Positions 1-4,818 of a stretch of 5,940 nucleotides of DNA are shown here, piece by piece. How positions within the stretch are numbered: the first letter of the stretch is position 1; every line of letters starts with the position of its first letter. The translations under genes and the position numbers were made by a program. The notes under the pieces are model-generated. The model saw only the letters and a program-made list of their open reading frames with translations, was not told where the DNA came from and did not search any database. Location: positions 1-5,940 of the forward strand of contig JAFRNO010000172.1 in the NCBI GenBank assembly GCA_017430155.1, read 5' to 3'. Source of the DNA: Kiritimatiellia bacterium (GTDB taxonomy: Bacteria > Verrucomicrobiota > Kiritimatiellia > RFP12 > UBA1067).

Positions 1-168
1 CCGTCCCTCCCACGCCGTGTCAGAGGTGTTCTCCACCGACACGCGCACGCGCGCACGCCAGAACCCGCCGCGCCCGAGCCACAGGTCGTCCCGCCAGGGC
101 TGGGCCGCCGTCGCCGTCCATGCGCACGCCGCAAGCGCGCACGCCGCAAAAACACTTCTTCTCGTCAT
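1..168 (-). CDS. Secreted protein of unknown function, N-terminal fragment (runs off window)
   Basis: The reading frame is open from an ATG at 168 to the window edge, giving 56 visible codons. Residues 1-22 look like a Sec signal peptide: a positive start (MTRR), a hydrophobic Ala/Cys/Leu core at about residues 5-17, and a small-residue end (ATAA) before QPWRDD, so cleavage is likely around residues 21-23. The visible mature part is rich in Trp, Arg and Gly and then turns beta-like (ARVRVSVENTSDTAWEGR), as at the start of a beta-sandwich domain. I do not recognise the family. A GGAGG site lies 9 nt before the ATG, and the gene starts 14 nt after the dehydrogenase stop, so the two are probably co-transcribed. 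A cell-envelope or extracellular protein, possibly carbohydrate-active, is an inference from context only. Confidence 0.75.
   Translation of the reverse strand, partial: MTRRSVFAACALAACAWTATAAQPWRDDLWLGRGGFWRARVRVSVENTSDTAWEGR
122..149 (-). repeat. 13-bp direct repeat, 15-bp period, inside the signal-peptide core
   Basis: On the minus strand TTGCGGCGTGCGC occurs twice without mismatch, at 149-137 and 134-122. The period is 15 bp, or five codons, so frame is kept and the hydrophobic core reads AACAL then AACAW. It looks like a small in-frame duplication, or slippage product, that lengthened the core. Confidence 0.7.
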
Positions 169-177
169 TTTACGTTA

Positions 178-182
178 CCTCC
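178..182 (-). promoter_or_regulatory. Ribosome binding site of the secreted-protein gene
   Basis: GGAGG on the minus strand lies directly after the TAA stop of the dehydrogenase, with 9 nt between it and the ATG at 168. It fixes the start of the partial downstream gene and suggests that this gene is translated from the dehydrogenase transcript. Confidence 0.8.
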
Positions 183-1340
183 TTAGACCTTCTTCCACGT
201 GTTGCCGTCGCGGGCGGAGGCAACCATCGCCTCCACGAACCGCATGCCGCGCACGCCGGACTTCTCGTTGGGGAAATCCAGTTCCAGCGCCGTTGGACGG
301 CGACGCGCCTGCCGCGCGCGGATCGTGTCGCAGAAATTGCGGTAGGTGTTCGCGACCGCCTCGTGCAGGCCTTCGGGATGGGCGGCGGGCAGATGCGTGC
401 CGCGCGCGGCCGCGGCGGAGGCCGCCGCCACGTAGGCGGCCCCGCGGCGCCAGGTCTCCGCCGGCGCGAAGGGGCTCGTGATCGTCAGCGTCTCGGGGGC
501 GTCCTCCCGCCAGGCAAGCGCCTTCTTCTCACCGTACACGCGGATGCGCAGGCCGTTGTCCTCGCCCGTCGCGATCTTCGAGGCGAGCAGCACGCCGCGC
601 GCGCCCTTCTCCAGACGCAGAAGCGCCACGCCGTCGTCGTCGAGCGGGCCGTGGGTGAAGCGCGCGAGGTCACTCAGCACCGCACGGATCTTCAAGCCCG
701 TCACGTACTCCAGGAGGTTCGCGGCGTGCACGCCGATGTCGGACATGCAGCCGGAGATGCCGTGCACGCGCGGATCGCGCTGCCATTGCTGGCGCGGGGT
801 GAGCGGCTTCGTCCAGTCGATGCGGCGGAAGGAGCCCTGCGGGTACTGCACCACGACCTTCGCCACGGGACCGAGGTCACCGCGGGCAACGAGGTCACGC
901 GCGAGCTTCACTGTCGGATAGCCCACATACGGGTGCATGAGGCCGAACACGCGCCGCGTGCGCGCCACGCACGCAGCCAGTTCCTCGGCCTCGGCGGCGT
1001 TGCGCGTCATTGGCTTCTCGCACATCACGTGGAAGCCAGCCCCCAGACACGCCTTCGCGATTTCGAAATGCGAACCCGGCGGCGTGCAGATGCTCACGAA
1101 ATCCGCGCGCTTGTCCACAGGAAGAGCCGTCTCGCCTGCAAGCATCTCCTGCCAGGATCCGTACGCGCGCGCGGGGTCGAGCCCCAGCTGCGCGCCCTGC
1201 TCGCGGCTGCGGACGGGATCCGAGCTGAACGCGCCCGCCACGAACTCTACATCGCCGTTGAACCGCGCGGCCGCGCGGTGAACCTTGCCGATGAAGGCGC
1301 CGACGCCGCCACCGACCATCGCCATCTTGAGTTTTTCCAT
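183..1340 (-). CDS. Gfo/Idh/MocA-family NAD(P)-dependent oxidoreductase
   Basis: A 385-residue protein, a normal length for the family, expected in the cytosol to oxidise or reduce a sugar, cyclitol or sugar derivative with NAD(H) or NADP(H). The N-terminal Rossmann fold has the dinucleotide loop GGGVGAFIG at residues 10-18. CEKP follows at 107-110 with the family lysine K109. The C-terminal alpha/beta domain has DIGVHAANL at 201-209, giving the D201/H205 pair; together these match the Lys-Asp-His set of inositol dehydrogenase-type enzymes. The substrate cannot be read from the sequence. An in-frame ATG at 1349 would add three residues, but it overlaps a perfect -10 hexamer, so I chose the ATG at 1340. 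No SD precedes either ATG, unlike the other starts here. A secreted-protein gene follows after 14 nt. Confidence 0.93.
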   Translation of the reverse strand: MEKLKMAMVGGGVGAFIGKVHRAAARFNGDVEFVAGAFSSDPVRSREQGAQLGLDPARAYGSWQEMLAGETALPVDKRADFVSICTPPGSHFEIAKACLGAGFHVMCEKPMTRNAAEAEELAACVARTRRVFGLMHPYVGYPTVKLARDLVARGDLGPVAKVVVQYPQGSFRRIDWTKPLTPRQQWQRDPRVHGISGCMSDIGVHAANLLEYVTGLKIRAVLSDLARFTHGPLDDDGVALLRLEKGARGVLLASKIATGEDNGLRIRVYGEKKALAWREDAPETLTITSPFAPAETWRRGAAYVAAASAAAARGTHLPAAHPEGLHEAVANTYRNFCDTIRARQARRRPTALELDFPNEKSGVRGMRFVEAMVASARDGNTWKKV

Positions 1341-1347
1341 GGCGGAC

Positions 1348-1356
1348 ATTATAACA
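1348..1356 (-). promoter_or_regulatory. Extended -10 promoter of the dehydrogenase gene
   Basis: The minus strand reads TGTTATAAT, a perfect TGn plus TATAAT extended -10 element, at 1356-1348. No good -35 hexamer lies 16-19 nt upstream, where the terminator stem sits; extended -10 promoters can work without one. The start of transcription would fall near 1342-1340, at or just before the ATG at 1340, predicting a leaderless or nearly leaderless mRNA. This is read from the sequence and not demonstrated. Confidence 0.6.
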
Positions 1357-1379
1357 AAAAAAACGCCTTTCGGCGTTTT
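1356..1379 (-). terminator. Intrinsic terminator of tRNA-Asp
   Basis: On the minus strand AAAACGCC (1379-1372) pairs with GGCGTTTT (1367-1360) around a GAAA tetraloop, an 8-bp stem. The T-run covers 1363-1356, eight T residues. The hairpin starts 5 nt after the CCA end of the tRNA, so it should end the tRNA transcript. The last T of the run is also the T of the extended -10 element of the next gene. Confidence 0.9.
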
Positions 1380-1383
1380 AAAG

Positions 1384-1458
1384 TGGCGGGCTCAGGGAGA
1401 ATCGAACTCCCCTCTTCGGATCGACAGTCCGAGGTCCTAACCGATGAACGATGAGCCC
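1384..1458 (-). tRNA. trnD: tRNA-Asp (anticodon GTC), CCA encoded
   Basis: A complete 75-nt cloverleaf can be folded by hand. The acceptor GGGCTCA pairs with TGAGCCC over 7 bp. The D stem is GTTC/GGAC with an 8-nt loop containing GG. The anticodon stem TCGGA/TCCGA encloses the loop CTGTCGA, so the anticodon is GTC for Asp. The variable region has 4 nt (AGAG). The T arm is GGGAG, TTCGATT, CTCCC. The discriminator is G, as expected for Asp, and CCA is encoded. The gene has its own promoter upstream and a terminator directly downstream, so it is an independent unit. The loop has G37 and A38, where E. coli tRNA-Asp has A37 and C38. Confidence 0.96.
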
Positions 1459-1478
1459 ATAGAGGTGAAAACGGATGT

Positions 1479-1507
1479 AGTATATCAAAACACCCATACC
1501 CGCGCAA
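1479..1507 (-). promoter_or_regulatory. Sigma70-type promoter of tRNA-Asp
   Basis: On the minus strand a -35 element TTGCGC (1507-1502) and a -10 element TATACT (1484-1479) are separated by exactly 17 nt. The start of transcription would be near 1472, about 14 nt before the first base of the mature tRNA. It lies in the short gap between the stop of the coiled-coil gene (1518) and the tRNA. The -35 half matches consensus poorly after TTG; the -10 half matches 5 of 6. Confidence 0.75.
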
Positions 1508-1515
1508 GGGGGTAT
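1496..1515 (-). promoter_or_regulatory. Inverted repeat spanning the -35 of the tRNA promoter
   Basis: ATACCC (1515-1510) and GGGTAT (1501-1496) are perfect reverse complements separated by 8 nt, and the -35 hexamer lies inside that 8-nt centre. No T-run follows on the minus strand, so it is a poor intrinsic terminator for the coiled-coil gene that ends at 1518. It could be a protein-binding operator or a weak hairpin at the 3' end of that mRNA. Confidence 0.4.
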
Positions 1516-1517
1516 TT

Positions 1518-2621
1518 TCACTTTTCGTCTTGCTGTGAGGCCTTTGGCTTCGGCGGCTCGTAATTGTCGACCATTGACTTAAGAATCGAGAGATAATAAT
1601 CGGCGTCATGCGTGCGGCCCGCGCTTTTCGCGGCAAGGTAGAGGGGTTCGTAGCGCGCCACGACGGCCTCCGACCTGCGCCTTCTCCCTTCGGTCAGCGC
1701 CTGGTCGCGTTTCTCGCCCAAAGCCTTGATCTTCACGTCTTGGGGATTGGGCGGCGGGGGCGCCTTCTCCTTCTCCCTTGCCCGCATCTTTTCCATCTCC
1801 TCCGCGAGTGCGGTGTCTTCCTCGACAGGGGCTTGGCCAGTAGCTTCCTCGGCGGCGGGAAGCGCATTCACGGCGGCGAGGGCTTCGGGCGAGAGCAGAC
1901 CGGCCTCCCAGGCCTCCATCGCCTTCAGCAGCTTCTCGGCGCGCTGCACTTCCTTGCGCTCGGCATCGCTCACGCCACCGAGCTTGTACATGAGCAGGCG
2001 CTCGTCGCGCCGTGCGGCGGCAAGCTTCTGGGCGGCCTGGAGGTCGTTTTCGCTCTTGGCCTTCTCGGCTTCGGCCTTTTTCTGCTCCGCCAGCTTGCGC
2101 GCGGCGTCGGCCTCGGACTGCGCGCGGGCCTCCACCGTGATCTTGAGCGTCATTTCGTCCTTCTCGCGCTGTGCGGCGAGCTCCTTCGCCTTCGCCTCGG
2201 CGGCGGCCTTCTCGGCTTCCAGACGCTTTTTCTCGGCTTCGGCGGCCACGGCGGCCTTCTCGGCGCGCACGGTCTCCTCTTGGGCGAGCTTGCGCTTCTC
2301 CTCGATGTTCTCCTTCTCCTGCTTCTGCGCGGCGGCGTTCTCCTCGGCGGCCTTGCGGTCGTTCTCGCTCTTCTCGCGCGCGGCTTCGGCCGCCTTCGCC
2401 TCGTTCTGCGTCGTCTTCTCCTTTGCCGCGGCCTCGTCTGCGGCGGCACGCGCCCCCGCGTTGGCCTCGAGGAGCCGGTCCAGCTCGACTTCCACTTTCC
2501 TGCGCTGCTCCGTTAGCTTCTGGCGCAGGCTGTTCTGGGAATACATGTGCAGGGCATAGCCGATTCCCGCCAAAACGGCAATCAGCACGACGAAAACGAT
2601 TCTCTGGTTCTTGCCTCTCAT
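1518..2621 (-). CDS. Membrane-anchored K/E/A-rich coiled-coil protein (TolA-like architecture)
   Basis: A 367-residue protein of unknown function. A short basic start (MRGKNQR) is followed by one hydrophobic segment at residues 8-27 with no cleavage site, so it should be a signal anchor with the bulk in the periplasm. Residues 33 to about 210 are almost pure Lys/Glu/Ala/Arg/Gln helix, a long coiled coil resembling the middle domain of TolA. A more ordinary helical stretch follows (210-255), then an acidic linker, a proline run (APPPPNP, 287-293), and a C-terminal helical part to about 353. The start is fixed by AAGGAGG 5 nt before the ATG. It lies 53 nt after gspK, where gspL or gspM would be expected, but shares no visible motif with them. 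A partner or scaffold role for the pseudopilus machine is inference. The low-complexity coil would give misleading similarity hits. Confidence 0.85.
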   Translation of the reverse strand: MRGKNQRIVFVVLIAVLAGIGYALHMYSQNSLRQKLTEQRRKVEVELDRLLEANAGARAAADEAAAKEKTTQNEAKAAEAAREKSENDRKAAEENAAAQKQEKENIEEKRKLAQEETVRAEKAAVAAEAEKKRLEAEKAAAEAKAKELAAQREKDEMTLKITVEARAQSEADAARKLAEQKKAEAEKAKSENDLQAAQKLAAARRDERLLMYKLGGVSDAERKEVQRAEKLLKAMEAWEAGLLSPEALAAVNALPAAEEATGQAPVEEDTALAEEMEKMRAREKEKAPPPPNPQDVKIKALGEKRDQALTEGRRRRSEAVVARYEPLYLAAKSAGRTHDADYYLSILKSMVDNYEPPKPKASQQDEK

Positions 2622-2626
2622 CTCAT

Positions 2627-2633
2627 CCTCCTT
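2627..2633 (-). promoter_or_regulatory. Ribosome binding site of the coiled-coil gene
   Basis: AAGGAGG lies 5 nt before the ATG at 2621. A second ATG at 2626 sits closer to the site but meets a stop after two codons, so 2621 is the start. The AA of the site belongs to the last 7-bp repeat unit of the spacer. Confidence 0.85.
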
Positions 2634-2673
2634 AACTGTTCATTATTCACTATAACCTATTATCTATTCCCTT
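2632..2673. repeat. Degenerate 7-bp tandem repeat filling the spacer after gspK
   Basis: Read on the plus strand, 2632-2673 divides without remainder into six 7-bp units, for example TTCATTA (2639-2645), TTCACTA (2646-2652) and TTATCTA (2660-2666). Most fit TT-N-A/T-C/T-T-A; the outer units are the most diverged. The tract is AT-rich in a GC-rich region and covers nearly the whole 53-nt gap between gspK and the coiled-coil gene, running into the SD of the latter. On the minus strand the units put TAA, TAG and TGA in several frames. TATAGT at 2654-2649 resembles a -10 box but has no convincing -35. Confidence 0.55.
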
Positions 2674-2674
2674 C

Positions 2675-3913
2675 TTACGGGTCTTCCTGCCAACGGAGAT
2701 AGCGCACCTTCCCGTCGTTGACGAGCGCGATCGCGACGATCTTGTGTACGATGCCGAACGACTTGCCGACGATCGTGATCTCGAAGAACTTGTCAGGCTG
2801 GAAAGTCAGGTACGTCGACGCCTCGTTCTGGATGTCCAGGCCGTCATCGTGCAAGCGCGTTTGAAGGCTGTTGAAGTCCTTGTAGGCGCCCGTGTCGTCA
2901 TCGTCGTCGTCCTTGGAGGTGATCAGGACGTTCTCCCCCGGCTCCGACGCTTCGCGCAACTTGATGATCTCGTTGGCGATGGCCATGGCCTCTTCGATGT
3001 CCCCGGGGCGCGGGTCGTCGGGATTGCCTTGGTAAATGCCGGGGATGACGGCGAGGATCAGCGGATCCTTCACGGCGTTGACGTTGATCTTGCCGCTCCC
3101 GTACAGGGAGAAGAACTTGCTGATGCCGTTGGTGACGACAATCCAGTCCTTTTCGTCCTCTGTCGGGTTCAGCACGCCGCCGTTCAGGATGGCGTCGGCG
3201 TTGATGGGCTTCTCCTGGTACTCGTTGAAGCCCTTGATGGCCTTCAGCTCCTCGATGTCCGCGATCTCGCCGTCGCGGGACCTGGGCTTGTAGTTCTTGT
3301 TCTTCTCCACGTCGCGGCCGTCGACGAAATCCTTGTAGGCCTCGGCGTAGAAGTCGCTCTCCGCGCCGTCGTCGCCGGTTTTCGTCCCGTCCGTGTCGCG
3401 CCAGTCGCACCAGCCGTTGACGATGCCGTCCCAGTAGTCTTCGGGGATTCCGCTCACCGCGAGGATGCGCATCCACAGTTCGCCGAAGTTCGCGTCGCCG
3501 CCCGCGAAGAGGTTGTTGAGGTTGAACTTCGACTCGATCGGGCGGATGGTCACGGTGACGGTGCCGCCGTCGGGGTTGAGCGCGTCCACGGGGACGGCGC
3601 CCGTCGTCACCTCCTTGCCGCCCTGGGCCTTGAGCATCAACTTTTCCGCATACCACCGGTCGTCTTCGAGCTGTTTCTCGTAGTCGCTTTCGTCCGCCGC
3701 CTCCGGCACGTTCTGATAGTCCGTGAGGATGACCTCGGCGATCGCAAGCCCCGCGTCCGTCAGATGGTCCACCGCCACGCGTTCGCGGAGGTAGATGTTG
3801 ATGCGCGTCTGGAGATGCGCGTCCACCGCATAGCTCGCGATGAGGATCGACAGCACCGCCAGCAGCCAGATCACGCCCACGAGCGCGCTGCCCTTTCGTG
3901 ATGACCTGCCCAT
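2675..3913 (-). CDS. gspK: GspK-like minor pseudopilin of a type II secretion-type system
   Basis: A 412-residue protein. Residues 1-8 (MGRSSRKG) form a short basic leader ending in Gly, followed by the hydrophobic segment SALVGVIWLLAVLSILIASY. Prepilin peptidase would cut after G8. Position +5 is Gly and not Glu, as usual for GspK, which caps the pseudopilus and needs no incoming subunit. Family landmarks follow: ESKFNLNNL at 127-135, WCDWRDTDG at 168-176 with an acidic stretch and GAESDFY to 189, EIADIEELKAIKGF at 216-229, and GKINVNAV at 274-281. The acidic stretches are where GspK proteins bind calcium. A DDDDDD run lies at 335-340. It is longer than the roughly 320 residues usual for GspK. 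The frame is open further upstream, but the ATG at 3913, with an SD in front and overlapping the gspJ stop by one base (TGATG), is the start. Confidence 0.92.
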   Translation of the reverse strand: MGRSSRKGSALVGVIWLLAVLSILIASYAVDAHLQTRINIYLRERVAVDHLTDAGLAIAEVILTDYQNVPEAADESDYEKQLEDDRWYAEKLMLKAQGGKEVTTGAVPVDALNPDGGTVTVTIRPIESKFNLNNLFAGGDANFGELWMRILAVSGIPEDYWDGIVNGWCDWRDTDGTKTGDDGAESDFYAEAYKDFVDGRDVEKNKNYKPRSRDGEIADIEELKAIKGFNEYQEKPINADAILNGGVLNPTEDEKDWIVVTNGISKFFSLYGSGKINVNAVKDPLILAVIPGIYQGNPDDPRPGDIEEAMAIANEIIKLREASEPGENVLITSKDDDDDDTGAYKDFNSLQTRLHDDGLDIQNEASTYLTFQPDKFFEITIVGKSFGIVHKIVAIALVNDGKVRYLRWQEDP

Positions 3914-4818
3914 CACATCGGACCTCCTCCGCCACCGGGCATTCCGCCACCGGGCATTCCACCGCCGCCAGGACCTCCGCCGCCGCCGGCGCCCCCTCTT
4001 CCACCTGCACCTCCACCGGCTCCGCCCTTGCCGCCGCTGTTGCCCTTGCCGCCCTTGCCGCCGCTCGTCTTCTTGCCGCTTCCGCCGCCCTCGCTTGCGG
4101 TCGAGTCGGTCTTCAGCGGGTTCTGGGAGATGTCCCACAGGGGAAGTTCCAGCACGCGCACGATGGGATAGGGGTCCTTGTCTTCGTCAACCGGCTTCAT
4201 CCAGAACGTCAGCTGCACGCGCCGGGGGATGCAGTTCGACGTGTCCCACGTGTCCTGCCAGTTCGCCATGCCGCTCTTGAAGGGTTCGTCCTTGTCCAGC
4301 ACGCGGCAGTTAAAGCCCTGCACCTGGGAACCGAGCAGGAACCAGTCCCAGTTCGTCTCGTCGTCCTCCTCGAAGTCCTCCGGACGGAACTTGTCCTCCC
4401 CGATCACCTGGGCGATCAGGCCGGCGGGATGCTCCTCGTCGGCTTCTTTTTCGGACCGGACGAACATCGTCACCCGGTGCGGCGACCGCGCGAAGCGGGA
4501 GTTCCGTCCGACGATGGACGGACCGAGCTTCGTCCAGCTGATGACGTCGGACAGGTCGGGTTCGTTGCGCTCGTTCTGGTCCAGCAGCATGAAGCCGTCC
4601 TTGTTGGACGTCTCGCCGCCCGTCGGGAAGTAGGCACTACGGAGGGCGTAGGCGACCTGCGCGGTGACATAGTCCACGCGCTGCATATTGTCGGCCATCT
4701 CCGTCGCAAGCGTCCAGCTACGCACGACGGTGTGGTACACCATCGTGCTGATGATCGCCATGATCGCGAGGAGCATGATGGCGAGCATCAGCTCCAGCAT
4801 GGTAAAGCCGCGTCTCAC
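3913..4818 (-). CDS. gspJ: GspJ-like minor pseudopilin with glycine-rich C-terminal tail
   Basis: A 301-residue protein starting with GTG. The class III leader is very short: MRRG, cleavage after G4, then FTMLELMLAIMLLAIMAII with Glu at +5 (E9). The globular part to about residue 235 shows the GspJ pattern near its end: a Leu-Leu-Gly stretch with GFNCRVLD (168-175), NWQDTW (186-191), and IPRRVQLTFWMKP (197-209). Residues 244-301 form a tail that is roughly two-thirds glycine, with Lys/Ser in its first half and Pro/Met in its second (GGMPGGGMPGG). Ordinary GspJ proteins, about 200 residues, lack this tail. The start overlaps the gspI stop by 4 nt (GTGA), and the last codons carry the SD of gspK. 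In known systems GspJ binds GspI and GspK to form the pseudopilus tip in the periplasm. Confidence 0.9.
   Translation of the reverse strand: MRRGFTMLELMLAIMLLAIMAIISTMVYHTVVRSWTLATEMADNMQRVDYVTAQVAYALRSAYFPTGGETSNKDGFMLLDQNERNEPDLSDVISWTKLGPSIVGRNSRFARSPHRVTMFVRSEKEADEEHPAGLIAQVIGEDKFRPEDFEEDDETNWDWFLLGSQVQGFNCRVLDKDEPFKSGMANWQDTWDTSNCIPRRVQLTFWMKPVDEDKDPYPIVRVLELPLWDISQNPLKTDSTASEGGGSGKKTSGGKGGKGNSGGKGGAGGGAGGRGGAGGGGGPGGGGMPGGGMPGGGGGPM
3923..3930 (-). promoter_or_regulatory. Ribosome binding site of gspK inside gspJ glycine codons
   Basis: GGAGGAGG at 3930-3923 lies 9 nt before the gspK ATG at 3913 and is made of the glycine codons that end gspJ. It decides the gspK start against the much longer upstream open frame and points to coupled translation of the two proteins. 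Confidence 0.8.
3928..3960 (-). repeat. 15-bp tandem duplication in the glycine tail of gspJ
   Basis: The plus strand has GCCACCGGGCATTCC at 3931-3945 and again at 3946-3960 without mismatch, with three more matching bases at 3928-3930. It encodes a repeated five-residue unit (GMPGG). The period is a multiple of three, so changes in copy number would lengthen or shorten the tail in frame. Confidence 0.8.

Noticed and set aside
36..60. Alternating CG/CA purine-pyrimidine stretch, possible Z-DNA
   Set aside because: It lies in coding sequence (Arg/Val/Ala codons of the secreted protein), is short, and is expected by chance in DNA this GC-rich.
120..1454. A 444-codon open frame on the plus strand
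   Set aside because: It runs antisense through the whole dehydrogenase, the terminator and the tRNA. Its product is rich in Arg/His/Ala without any motif, as expected from the complement of a GC-rich gene.
1384..1458. tRNA-Asp as integration site of a mobile element
   Set aside because: No repeated copy of the tRNA 3' end, integrase or transposase is visible on either side.
1349..1636. A 95-codon minus-strand frame ending at 1349
   Set aside because: It reads through the tRNA, its promoter and the terminator, and overlaps the coiled-coil gene in another frame. No SD or motif supports it.
1608..2516. Leu/Gly-rich 302-codon frame on the plus strand, looking like a membrane protein
   Set aside because: The hydrophobicity comes from reading Lys/Glu/Ala codons of the coiled-coil gene backwards. 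A second long frame (1726-2559), Ser/Ala/Phe-rich, lies over the same stretch, which is typical of low-complexity artefact.
2649..2677. Promoter for the coiled-coil gene (TATAGT at 2654-2649)
   Set aside because: The hexamer 17 nt upstream has almost no match to TTGACA, and TA-rich hexamers are unavoidable in the heptad tract.
2744..3901. A 385-codon plus-strand frame opposite gspK
   Set aside because: Val/Asp/Leu-rich mirror of an acidic GC-rich gene. The minus frame has clear GspK motifs and an SD; this one has neither.
3914..4138. N-terminal extension of gspK by 75 codons
   Set aside because: The extension is Arg/Trp-rich because it reads the glycine tail of gspJ in another frame. The prepilin leader, the SD and the TGATG junction all place the start at 3913.
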